A DNA stretch of 64,000 bases from Vibrio splendidus (GTDB lineage: Bacteria > Pseudomonadota > Gammaproteobacteria > Enterobacterales > Vibrionaceae). Positions within the stretch are counted from its first letter, which is position 1; each line of letters opens with the position of its first letter. The notes under the pieces were generated by a model. The model ran no database searches. It was not told the origin of the DNA and was given only the letters and a program-made list of their open reading frames with translations. The stretch is taken from contig NZ_AP025508.1 of the NCBI RefSeq assembly GCF_024347615.1, forward strand, positions 1,550,001 through 1,614,000. The letters are read 5' to 3'. The position numbers were made by a program, and so were the translations under genes. Below are positions 47,545 through 56,062 of the stretch, piece by piece.

Positions 47545-47909
47545 TCTGTTTAATCGGATAAAAACCAACTAAGCTTAGAAAGTAATCAAAAGATGAATGG
47601 AGATAAACATCACATTTATAAATGTATGTAACATTACTTTTATTAATATATGTGATGTAAAGCAATGTGATATCGACCTGTCTAATGCTTTCACACGCTA
47701 GATTATTGAAATAAGGTTCATCTTGGCTTTCAGGGAAAAGACGCGATGAACCAAAAATAAGCACTTATCCACAAGCCCTGCCTATAGTAAATGTAACCTC
47801 TACTAAAGTTCGATCCAGCCCTTACCTAACCAACTGAAAATTATGCGCACAATTCAGTTTGGTTCTGATTTTTAGTTGAAGACCGTGCAAGCACATATTG
47901 CTTCCGACT
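47545..47909. other. Upstream region of the nuclease gene
   Basis: About 365 AT-rich bases without a credible gene. Promoter of the nuclease gene is expected near 47560-47680. Confidence 0.4.
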
Positions 47910-48060
47910 CAAGGCATGAGGAAGATCAGCCTCTAGCGCCCCTTAAACCCAAACAACAGCGTCACACATTTATCTCACGGAAAGCTTGGTCTTAGTTTTT
48001 ACCAGACCGAAGGCGAAGCTGGATTCAATAGAAGCAATATTGGGCAGGTGAGTTAATTGC
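47910..48060 (-). pseudogene. Remnant of the Lrp gene 3' end, copy 2
   Basis: Matches 51705-51845 closely, including TTTATCTCACGG, AGCTTGGTCTTAGTTTTTAC and GCAATATTGGGCAGG (the stop is here on the minus strand). More similar to the intact gene than copy 1. It is followed within 15 bases by a shared-arm terminator. Confidence 0.9.
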
Positions 48061-48075
48061 CCTGTAGATAGAATT

Positions 48076-48099
48076 AAGGCCTCGCGTGTGCGAGGCCTT
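48076..48099 (+). terminator. Shared-arm terminator directly after the lrp remnant
   Basis: Arms AAGGCCTCGC / GCGAGGCCTT, loop GTGT, preceded by GTAGATAGAATT. It lacks the long T-run here. Confidence 0.85.
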
Positions 48100-48187
48100 A
48101 GTTTTGAAGCTATTACAATAAACCGATCTCTAACAGGTAATTGGGTAGAAGCGTTCTAGTCCATACCAATTAGAGTCGTTATTATCC

Positions 48188-49195
48188 TTACCAGATATCT
48201 TCAATTAAAGAGTCTTTGAGTTGCTCAGCAGCGGCAATGTTTTCTTTCGACATGTATTGCTTAACGTCAATTATCTCTTTCTCTGCATCAGAGTTTCCGT
48301 ATTCCTGCGCGATTTCAAACCATGCTAACGCTTTAACAAAATCGCTCCATGTTCCGTGGCCATTACGGTAAGCGTAACCAACGGAATATTGACCATAATC
48401 GTTGCCCTGCATTGCGGCGCGAGTGTAATACTCTAATGCTTTTTTTGCGTCTGTAGTTTTGAAACCACACGGTTTTTTGTATCGAGTAGAAGAGTAAATA
48501 TCACCCATCTTCACGTAGGAAAGTGTATGTTCATCTTCTTCAATGGCGTTGCTAAATAATTGCATCGCTTTAGAGCAACTCTTTTCAACGCCTTGTCCAT
48601 TTAGGTAAGAAATACCCAAGTTGTACATGGCACTTGCATCGCCTAAGTTTGCCGATTGCTCAAACCAATAAGCAGATTTTGAGAAGTCTTGAGCGACGCC
48701 TTGACCTTCATCGTATGAAAATGCGAGTTGATACATAGCGTCAGAATAACCAGCTTGCGCAGAAGCGAGGTAATAGTCGTTGCCTTTCTTAAGGTCGACA
48801 GGTGTACCTTCGCCATCAAAATACATCACGCCTAATGAGTAGAGCGCATAAGGGTCTTTACTTGGTTCCGCTTTATGGTACCAAGCCAGTGCTTTTTCGT
48901 ACTGCTCGTCGTAGTAATACTTATCTGCTAAGGTAATGATTGCTTTCACCTCACCAGACTCCGCGAGTTGATTCATGTACTCATAACCGCGTTCTAGGTT
49001 TTCTTCATACATTGAATCTTCAATCAGAAGGTTAGCAGCCTGCATCAGCAATTCGTTATCGCTAGAGTTTTCTGCCGCCTTTAACAATGCGAGCTCTTTG
49101 CTCTCAAAAGCTTCAATCTCAAGATCGTATGCAAAAGTATTAGCTGACAACAGCAACGACAGTGACGTTAAAAAAGTACAACTTTGTTTCATCAT
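48188..49195 (-). CDS. Secreted Sel1-repeat (TPR-like) protein
   Basis: 335 residues with a signal peptide ending at TFA-YD (residue 22). From residue 90 on there are about six Sel1-type repeats of 36 residues (ALYSLGVMYFDGEG, AMYQLAFSYDEGQG, AMYNLGISYLNGQG, GQYSVGYAYRNGHG). Such proteins act as scaffolds for protein contacts, in the periplasm here. No partner is seen near it. It is the first gene of the third cassette. Confidence 0.88.
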   Translation of the reverse strand: MMKQSCTFLTSLSLLLSANTFAYDLEIEAFESKELALLKAAENSSDNELLMQAANLLIEDSMYEENLERGYEYMNQLAESGEVKAIITLADKYYYDEQYEKALAWYHKAEPSKDPYALYSLGVMYFDGEGTPVDLKKGNDYYLASAQAGYSDAMYQLAFSYDEGQGVAQDFSKSAYWFEQSANLGDASAMYNLGISYLNGQGVEKSCSKAMQLFSNAIEEDEHTLSYVKMGDIYSSTRYKKPCGFKTTDAKKALEYYTRAAMQGNDYGQYSVGYAYRNGHGTWSDFVKALAWFEIAQEYGNSDAEKEIIDVKQYMSKENIAAAEQLKDSLIEDIW

Positions 49196-49354
49196 TCAAG
49201 CCATTTATTATATTAGTTAAGTTTCACATAAATATAACAAGGTAGCCTTGAAAAAAAAGGAGTTTTTCGGAATGTCGGTCTCTAGATTTACTACAATGAG
49301 ATCTAGGGCTTTTCCGAGTGCTAGAGCACCAGAATCGTTTAGCGAAGTTACTTT

Positions 49355-49853
49355 CTATGGAACATTAGTAAACACACAATATTCTTGAAAAACATGATCC
49401 TTTTGAGCTCTGCTCATTTTTGTACATACATCGAGCAGGTGCTTGTAGATGTCAACTCTCCCTTCAAAAAAGTCATGTATTAAACTCAAATTCCCATTTG
49501 TCAGTTTTGGATAAAAGTATGCTGAGTAGTAACTTCCGTTATTATCAAACTCAATTTCAACAATGATATTCTCAGCATGAAGCTCAGTTACATCCAACAT
49601 ATCTACTAAAGCCGGCTTTGTTTCATAAAATTTTGCTGTTAGCGGATTTAAATATACTGACATTAATCTAGCAGACTCTGTTGTTATTATTTCTATATCT
49701 TTCGAGTCGGTGGTGCGGTTAACTTTGAACTTGATAACATAGGCTTCTGGAGATGGATGCCATAAAATAGAAGCTAAACAAATAGACCTCGTTTCTTCTA
49801 CTCTTTCACATGCAAGACTGTTTTCTAAATCAGGCTGGCTAACAACCCCTATC
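49355..49853 (-). pseudogene. 3' part of a secreted-protein gene split by the IS at 49.9 kb
   Basis: The minus-strand frame is open from the IS edge at 49853 to the stop at 49355 (about 165 codons), although the first ATG is only at 49663. Residues nearest the IS include LENSLACERVEET and ILWHPSPEAYVIKFKVN. The missing beginning is found on the far side of the IS at 51477-51571. No domain recognised. A shortened product from 49663 may be made but would lack the signal peptide. Confidence 0.85.
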
Positions 49854-49909
49854 TGGCAGGGTAGTTGTCACTGTTAAAATTTAACCAGTTTGGGCGATAA
49901 AGAGTAATT

Positions 49910-50410
49910 GTGTCTCGTATCTCAATGGAAAGAAAAGAAGCTATATTGAAGAAGCTGTTGCCTCCCTATTCGATGTCAGTTAAAGAAGTGTCGGAAGAGG
50001 AAGGAATTAGCACTGCAACCCTGTATCATTGGCGCCAGCAACTCAGACGTTCAGGAGCCGCCGTGCCAAATAGCAACACTTCATCAGAGCAGTGGTCTGC
50101 TCAAACTAAACTCGCCATTGTCGCTGAAACTTACTCAATGACAGAAAGTGAACTCAGCCAATATTGTCGTGAAAAAGGTCTTTTTCCAGAACAAATCCAA
50201 AGCTGGCGCAGCGAATGTATGCAAGGGTTTAAGTCGAGTAAAGAGCAGGAAGCTGAAGCAAAGAAGCAGGCGAAAGCTGACAAACTTGAAATCAAAGAGT
50301 TAAAGAAAGATTTACGACTCAAAGAAAAAGCACTCGCTGAAACGGCCGCCCTCTTGGTACTCAGAAAAAAGCTGAGAGCCTTTTACGGGGAAGAGCCAGA
50401 GGACGACTAA
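49910..50410 (+). CDS. IS3-family transposase OrfA (second element)
   Basis: 166 residues; start codon at 49910 is a GTG or in-frame ATG at 49925. Two helix-turn-helix-like regions (SVKEVSEEEGISTATLYHWR and a second near residue 75) and a C-terminal coiled coil rich in Lys/Glu. The -1 slippery heptamer A AAA AAG is in phase at 50365-50371, 40 bases before the stop. Confidence 0.9.
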   Translation: MSRISMERKEAILKKLLPPYSMSVKEVSEEEGISTATLYHWRQQLRRSGAAVPNSNTSSEQWSAQTKLAIVAETYSMTESELSQYCREKGLFPEQIQSWRSECMQGFKSSKEQEAEAKKQAKADKLEIKELKKDLRLKEKALAETAALLVLRKKLRAFYGEEPEDD

Positions 50411-50436
50411 CCTCAACCGATGAAAGGCAGACCATA

Positions 50437-51444
50437 GTGACTCTTATCCTTGAAGCGAAGCAATGCGGATGTCGTTTAGAGCCAGCTTGCCATGAAGTTC
50501 AAATTGACTTGAGAACGTATCGTCGCTGGTATCAGCAAGGTGAAGTTCAAGCTGACAGAAGGCCGATATGCATCAGACCTGAGCCTGTTAACAAGCTCTC
50601 GCAGGAAGAGCGTGATGCGATTATCGAGGTGTGTAACCGCTCTGAGTTCGCAAGCTTGCCTCCAACTCAAATCGTCCCGACACTGCTTGATAGAGGTGAG
50701 TATATCGCCTCTGAGTCGAGCTACTACCGAGTGCTGAGTATGCAGGGGCAACTTCACAAACGAGGTCGTCAGCGGAGCAGACAGAAGCAAGCGAAGCCAA
50801 CAAGTTACACAGCGACGGACTCGAATCAAGTCTATACGTGGGATATCACTTACTTACCTTCAAAAGTTCGAGGCCAACACTCTTACCTGTATGTCATTGA
50901 GGACATCTACAGTCGAAAAATTGTTGGTTATGAAGTGTATGAGCATGAATGCGGTGAGCTGGCGTCACAACTTCTGCAACGAACGTTGATGCGAGAGCAA
51001 TGCTTTAATCAAGCGCTGGTTCTTCATTCAGATAATGGTGCGCCGATGAAGTCGTTGACGTTCAAAGCTAAAATGGAAGAGTTAGGTATAACCTCGTCAT
51101 ATAGTCGCCCAAGAGTCAGTGATGATAACCCTTATGTCGAGTCATTGTTCCGCACGGTAAAGTACATGCCAAGTTGGCCAGTAAAGGGCTTTGAAACTCT
51201 CGACAGTAGTCGAAGTTGGGTTGAAGCCTTCGTACGCTGGTACAACACCGAGCACAAGCACAGTAAGCTAAATTACGTCACGCCTTCAGAGCGTCACAAT
51301 GGAAAAGATAAAGAGATCTTGAAGCGTCGTGCTGAGGTATTGTTCGCTGCAAAAGAGCAAAATCCTGAACGCTGGCCTGGTGATATCAGAAACTGTGAAC
51401 CTGTTGGTGACGTTCATCTAAATCCAGAAAGAGAAGCTGCTTAA
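50437..51444 (+). CDS. IS3-family transposase OrfB (second element)
   Basis: 335 residues from the GTG at 50437; more likely expressed as a fusion through the frameshift because the frame is open back to 50365. DDE residues lie in TWDITYLPS, LHSDNGAPMKS and NPYVESLFRTVKY. Intact. Confidence 0.9.
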   Translation: MTLILEAKQCGCRLEPACHEVQIDLRTYRRWYQQGEVQADRRPICIRPEPVNKLSQEERDAIIEVCNRSEFASLPPTQIVPTLLDRGEYIASESSYYRVLSMQGQLHKRGRQRSRQKQAKPTSYTATDSNQVYTWDITYLPSKVRGQHSYLYVIEDIYSRKIVGYEVYEHECGELASQLLQRTLMREQCFNQALVLHSDNGAPMKSLTFKAKMEELGITSSYSRPRVSDDNPYVESLFRTVKYMPSWPVKGFETLDSSRSWVEAFVRWYNTEHKHSKLNYVTPSERHNGKDKEILKRRAEVLFAAKEQNPERWPGDIRNCEPVGDVHLNPEREAA

Positions 51445-51476
51445 TAAGCAAGCAAATGATGACAACTACCTTGAAA

Positions 51477-51571
51477 AACACCGCAACGATATAGTCATTA
51501 CTGGTTATAGCCATCGTTGAACTGCCAAAAAACAAGAAAAACAGTATCACTATTAAATGCACAAAATTCAT
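51477..51571 (-). pseudogene. 5' end of the IS-split secreted-protein gene
   Basis: 31 codons from the ATG at 51571: a signal peptide with a Phe/Leu-rich core ending at TMA-IT, followed by SNDYIVAV and then the IS. It joins in sense and content to the 3' part at 49355-49853. Together they would code for about 195 residues. Confidence 0.85.
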
Positions 51572-51756
51572 TTTTAGCTATCGCCGCCTAAGGATTGGGT
51601 GAATGGGCTTTATATAGATATTATGAGACCTTTCATTTTAAATTTAAATCAATTACTTAGTAAGTTTATAGGTCACAATGAAAATATGTAACTCTTGCTA
51701 CGTTGCTTCATGTCAGTCTCTAGCACTCCTCAAACCCAAATAGCTGCGCCCTGCAT

Positions 51757-52218
51757 TTATCTCACGGGCAGCTTGGTCTTAGTTTTTACCTGACCGAAGG
51801 CGAAGCTGGATTCAATAGAAGCAATATTGGGCAGGCGGGTTAACTGTTTGCGGATGAACTGCTCGTAGCTTTTGAGTGATTCACTGACTACATGCAATAG
51901 GTAGTCGTGATTGCCTGTCATCAAAAAGCACTCTAACACTTCATCAATCGCTTCAATGTGCTGCTCAAAGTCTCGCATATTCTCTTCAGTTGGCTTGTCA
52001 AGTTTCACCAACACAAACACATTCACAGGCAAGCCGCATGCTTCTTGGTCGACACTGGCGTGATAGCCGCGAATAATCCCTTGTTTCTCTAATGAGCGAA
52101 CTCGACGCAAGCAAGGAGAGGGTGACAGTGCCACGCGATCGGCTAACTCTTGATTAGTCAGGCGGGCGTTGCTTTGCAGTTCAGCCAGTATTTTCTTGTC
52201 GATCTCGTCCATTGGCAT
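51757..52218 (-). CDS. Lrp/AsnC-family transcriptional regulator
   Basis: 153 residues. N-terminal helix-turn-helix (IDKKILAELQSNARLTNQELADRVALSPSPCLRRVRSLE) and C-terminal RAM/AsnC ligand domain. It is divergent from the PLP enzyme at 52355, which it probably controls in response to an amino acid. Its 3' end is copied twice upstream (37.5 and 47.9 kb), making it the right boundary of the cassette units. Confidence 0.93.
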   Translation of the reverse strand: MPMDEIDKKILAELQSNARLTNQELADRVALSPSPCLRRVRSLEKQGIIRGYHASVDQEACGLPVNVFVLVKLDKPTEENMRDFEQHIEAIDEVLECFLMTGNHDYLLHVVSESLKSYEQFIRKQLTRLPNIASIESSFAFGQVKTKTKLPVR

Positions 52219-52354
52219 ATTCCATCAATATTGAATTTTATTCGGCAATATTATTGCTCAAAGTGTATGTCTTACTTCGCAGATAGCAATTTTTAGCATC
52301 TGCACAAAACTAAAATTAAAGGAGGAACAACAAGCATGGAATGACTTAGGAATT

Positions 52355-54166
52355 ATGAATACATCAACTCAACTTAGCCCGCTGCGTAAAACAACCAAAC
52401 ATGAACAAGCAGAAGCCCTTGCCATTGAGCAAGCAAAGCATTTTGGTATCGACCCAAACAGTGATTACGGCGTCACGTTGATCGAACTGGCGACGACACT
52501 GTACAAAGCCAATACCAAGACACACGATCTTTGGGCATTGACGGTTGATGGACTTTCAGAACTCGACAAGAGTGACCGAATCGCATGGTTTAACGCCAAA
52601 CGTTTCTTGTCATTCCAGATCGCTAAGATCCTCGACAACCTGCAAAACCCAATGCGTGCTACTTACCAATCTATTGCCACCAATAATGGCAATTTTGCGT
52701 CTAAAGGTGCGTATCCTATCTTCGATAATGTCGCTGCTATTTTCTCTGCCAGCCCCGTAATTACGCGCACTGCAACGTATTTGTTTGCGTGTACAGAATG
52801 GATTGAAGATGCGTTCAACGGTAAAGAGCCGCTGCACGATATTTACTCTCGACTGCTTAATCCAACATCGATTTCACTGGCTAATCACATGGTTGATATT
52901 GAGGCAGGTTCTAGAGCCAACGAGTACCTCGCATGGAACTTTAACTCGGGGATGGCGGCCATTGATGGGTTGTTGAGCCATTTACTTGGACATGAAGACA
53001 TAGTCTTGGCTTCACGTAACATCTATGGCGGTTCTTATCAGCTGTTGGAAGATTGGTTTGGCAAGCCTTCAAACCTGAACATTGCGGTAGAGTGGGTCGA
53101 TGGTTATTCCGGTGATGAGTTTGCGACTCGCCTTGATGAGGTTGCCGAAAAATACGCGGGTCGCCTCGCCGCGGGTAAGAAAATCTACGTTTACCTTGAG
53201 TCACCGTGTAACCCACATGGATACGTGTTAGATGTCGCCAGTATCAGTAAAGCTGGTCACTCTCGCGGTTGGGATGTGATTGTTGACTCAACAGTGGGGA
53301 CTCCATTGCTGCATCCAGTACTAAAACGCGACGATGTGGCGGAAAGACCCGATTATGTCATTCACTCTTACACCAAAGAACTGGCGGGTTCAGGCACCAC
53401 AACCGCTGGAGTTGTGATTGGCCGCAACGAGACCATGTTTATTCCAAAAGGAGAGGAGGTCACTTTCACCAAGTCCAACGGCGATGAGGTCACCATTCCA
53501 TGGAACGAAACGCTGTTTTGGAATGTGTACTACATTAAGGGCGCATTCCTAGACGCAGATAAAGCGTTTGAAGTGCTTAATGGCATGAAAACCTATGAGA
53601 TGCGAGTGGTGCAAAAAACGATTAATACACTGACTCTGGCGAAGATCTTCGATGCCCACCCTGACATCAATGTGTCGTGTCCAGCTTTGCCAGACAGCGA
53701 TAACTATGAACACTGCCAGAACAACATGTACTTGGGTTTACCAGCGGCGCTTTTCACAATCGATATGGAAGGTAACGGCGACCGTGCCCCAATCAATCGA
53801 GATGGGTTTAAACAGTTCTTCGACATGCTTGAGCCAGCAATCGGCATGCAAGTGAGCTTAGGGCAAACCAACACCGTGGCCTTGTGCCCAGCACTGACCA
53901 CGCACTCAGAGCTCAGCGATGAAGCGTTAAATGAAGCAGGTATCAAACCGACCACAATGCGTATCTCTATTGGCTTAGAAGATCCTCGAATGTTCATCGC
54001 TCACATTATCGAGGCCGCTAAATTGTCGATTGACCGCAAACACGCAGACTTCTCATCGAGTTTCCCGAGTGGTGACAGTATCGATGAAATCTATATGCAA
54101 ACCTATATGGATGTACACCAGAGGTTTGTGAAGAGCTTGCCGAAGTTCAGTCAGCTTACTCAGTAA
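52355..54166 (+). CDS. Cys/Met-metabolism-type PLP-dependent enzyme, long form
   Basis: 603 residues, about 200 longer than common cystathionine gamma-synthase or methionine gamma-lyase. The PLP lysine is K341 in SYTKELAG, and the PLP-binding aspartate lies in VIVDSTVGTPLLHP. The extra length is N-terminal (first 150 residues, helical). Divergent Lrp regulator suggests amino-acid induced expression, possibly catabolism of a sulfur amino acid. Precise reaction unknown. GGAGGAAC lies upstream; the ATG at 52355 gives a clean frame. Confidence 0.85.
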   Translation: MNTSTQLSPLRKTTKHEQAEALAIEQAKHFGIDPNSDYGVTLIELATTLYKANTKTHDLWALTVDGLSELDKSDRIAWFNAKRFLSFQIAKILDNLQNPMRATYQSIATNNGNFASKGAYPIFDNVAAIFSASPVITRTATYLFACTEWIEDAFNGKEPLHDIYSRLLNPTSISLANHMVDIEAGSRANEYLAWNFNSGMAAIDGLLSHLLGHEDIVLASRNIYGGSYQLLEDWFGKPSNLNIAVEWVDGYSGDEFATRLDEVAEKYAGRLAAGKKIYVYLESPCNPHGYVLDVASISKAGHSRGWDVIVDSTVGTPLLHPVLKRDDVAERPDYVIHSYTKELAGSGTTTAGVVIGRNETMFIPKGEEVTFTKSNGDEVTIPWNETLFWNVYYIKGAFLDADKAFEVLNGMKTYEMRVVQKTINTLTLAKIFDAHPDINVSCPALPDSDNYEHCQNNMYLGLPAALFTIDMEGNGDRAPINRDGFKQFFDMLEPAIGMQVSLGQTNTVALCPALTTHSELSDEALNEAGIKPTTMRISIGLEDPRMFIAHIIEAAKLSIDRKHADFSSSFPSGDSIDEIYMQTYMDVHQRFVKSLPKFSQLTQ

Positions 54167-54195
54167 CTTAGGTCAGTAAGGACAGTTAACAAGAG

Positions 54196-54212
54196 GAGTC
54201 AGTGAAGTAGGG
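54196..54212 (+). pseudogene. Short remnant of the hydrolase 3' end, copy D
   Basis: 17 bases GAGTCAGTGAAGTAGGG identical to copy B, followed by similar sequence up to the terminator at 54240. Only the very end is kept. Confidence 0.7.
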
Positions 54213-54239
54213 TAGCTGTAAACGTTAAATGAAAAACGT

Positions 54240-54265
54240 AAGGCCTCGCGTGTGCGAGGCCTTTT
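54240..54265 (+). terminator. Shared-arm terminator after the PLP gene
   Basis: Arms AAGGCCTCGC / GCGAGGCCTT, loop GTGT and TTTT. It ends the PLP enzyme transcript. Confidence 0.9.
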
Positions 54266-54375
54266 GGGTTTTAGGTAGCAGCATAAACCAACCTAGAACA
54301 AATCCTAGAAAAATGCGTCGATGAATCACCTAATAGCCTTTAACTCGTGGAATGTGGGCAAATCATTTCAACACC

Positions 54376-54900
54376 TCACGGCTTTCGTGACCACGCCCTT
54401 ATTTGCTCAATTTCATCTTCATCGATATTTAAAGATTGAAGGAATTTGAGATGTCCTAGTGGCTCCATCTGCTCAAAGCGTTTGTGCCAATTGATCATAC
54501 CCTGTTCATCCATTCCTGATTCTTTAAGTATTTCTGTCCAACGTTCTTTGGTGAGTAGGCCTTGATTAAGAAGTTCAGGTTCTTTGAGTAAAGCCATTAT
54601 GGATTGTTGCTGCTGGCGCAACTTTTGAATTTCTAGATCGAGGGCAGCAAACTGTTGTCTTAGTACCACATCTCGGTCTTCATCTTGAGATTGCTGTAGC
54701 AGGCTCTCAATCTCACTGACAGGAATACCATAAGAACGATAGGCAAGTATTGCTCTAAACCTTTCAAGCTCTCGTTCGCCATATTGGCGATAACCGTTAG
54801 ATGCTCTAGCCGCGGGAGTGATTAGCCCCTTTCGCTCGTAGTAGAGAACCGTTGTTCGAGATACCTCAAGTTGCTCACAAAATTGTTTGATGCTCAACAC
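54376..54900 (-). CDS. MerR-family transcriptional regulator
   Basis: 174 residues. The MerR winged helix is at 1-70 (MLSIKQFCEQLEVSRTTVLYYERKGLI, GYRQYGERELERF), then a dimerisation coiled coil. No metal-binding cysteines are seen, so a drug or small-molecule sensor is more likely. It overlaps the transporter gene upstream by 7 bases; the two form an operon and it probably regulates it. Confidence 0.9.
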   Translation of the reverse strand: MLSIKQFCEQLEVSRTTVLYYERKGLITPAARASNGYRQYGERELERFRAILAYRSYGIPVSEIESLLQQSQDEDRDVVLRQQFAALDLEIQKLRQQQQSIMALLKEPELLNQGLLTKERWTEILKESGMDEQGMINWHKRFEQMEPLGHLKFLQSLNIDEDEIEQIRAWSRKP

Positions 54901-55826
54901 TTAGGGCTATCCTCTTTGGTGGTTTGATAGTGAGACCAAATCAATGGAATCAATGCACTAGTAAGAATAATCAGTGCGCCAATCATTGACCATAAATCAG
55001 GAATTTCAGAAAAGACAACTAAGCCAATAATAAGCGAATAGATAATCTTTACATACTCAACATTGGCAATGATGTTGGCTTGCGCCCATTTATATGCAGA
55101 GATACCAACATACTGAGCAAACGAAGAGATGAGGCCAACTAACAGCAGTAAAATAAAGTCTTCGACTGTTGGCGTGCGCCATAAGTAAAGGGTTGGTATT
55201 AATGTCATCAAACCAATTGCCAGAGCTTGGTATGCCATCAATGTTATCTTTGGTTCGCTCTGTGCAACTTTCCTTACACACACTACCGCTATCGACGCGC
55301 CCAGCGCGGCAATCACGCCAGATAAAACATAAAGGCTATGGCTTGCAGCAAAGGTCGGTCGAACAACCGTCATTACCCCGATAAATCCAACCACAATCGT
55401 GAAAATTCGACTGCTGGAGATTTGCTCTGCCAATACGAAATGAGCGATTAAAGCCACAAAAAGTACCTGCAAGAAACCGAGTGCTGTTGCGTCAGCAAAT
55501 GGAATATTGCTCACTGAAATAAAGCCAAAATATAGAGCGGTAAAAGCGCCTAGTGTTCTTAGTAGGTGAAGCGATATTTTGTTGGGCTTAAGTAGTACAC
55601 CAATATTTTTGCTGATCGCAGGCATGAGCAATAACATAAAAATGAACTGGCGAAAGAACAGGATCTGAAAGGTGTCATAGTCTGTGCTGAGCTGTCGAAC
55701 AAATACCCCAACGATCGTAAACAGTGCTGTAGATATAAGGGCAAGAGTGATCCCTTTCATTGTCGATGGTAGATGGTCGAAAAGATGAAAGATCTTTGAC
55801 TGCTGTAAGTCTCGTAATTGGTACAA
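54894..55826 (-). CDS. DMT-superfamily (EamA) transporter
   Basis: Ten-helix inner-membrane transporter in two EamA halves. Frame start at 55826 is a TTG with AGAGG nine bases upstream (310 residues); an ATG at 55760 gives 288 residues and a more usual N-terminus before the first helix (GITLALISTALFTIVGVFV). Substrate unknown, exporters of metabolites are common. First gene of the operon with the MerR regulator. Confidence 0.88.
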   Translation of the reverse strand: MYQLRDLQQSKIFHLFDHLPSTMKGITLALISTALFTIVGVFVRQLSTDYDTFQILFFRQFIFMLLLMPAISKNIGVLLKPNKISLHLLRTLGAFTALYFGFISVSNIPFADATALGFLQVLFVALIAHFVLAEQISSSRIFTIVVGFIGVMTVVRPTFAASHSLYVLSGVIAALGASIAVVCVRKVAQSEPKITLMAYQALAIGLMTLIPTLYLWRTPTVEDFILLLLVGLISSFAQYVGISAYKWAQANIIANVEYVKIIYSLIIGLVVFSEIPDLWSMIGALIILTSALIPLIWSHYQTTKEDSPKC

Positions 55827-56062
55827 CGAAATGTGCCTCTTTAGTCATGATAAGCATAAGGCTAATCATTCTAAAGTCGTTACCTGTAGACAGGTCAAGT
55901 GGTATGAGTGGTCAACGGCTAGAAAAAGAAATTAGCCACAGAGGTGGCTATATTCAAATGTTAATTGGTCATTTTCTATAAAATAAGGCAAATATGAGCG
56001 GAAAAAGTAGTTTTTTGGACAACACTGATGTTGAGCACTTTTTCCACTCAATGAAGCTGCAA

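Larger units (their letters stand above)
49854..51476 (+). mobile_element. Second IS3-family insertion sequence
   Basis: About 1.62 kb. Terminal repeats share GGTAGTTGTCA (left TGGCAGGGTAGTTGTCA, right reversed TTTCAAGGTAGTTGTCA). The exact ends and target duplication are not certain by a few bases. It interrupts a secreted-protein gene. It differs from the element at 37.9 kb in both ends and transposase. Confidence 0.85.

Noticed and set aside
49355..49663. 102-residue stand-alone gene
   Set aside because: The frame continues upstream to the IS edge, and the matching signal peptide is on the other side; it is part of a split gene.
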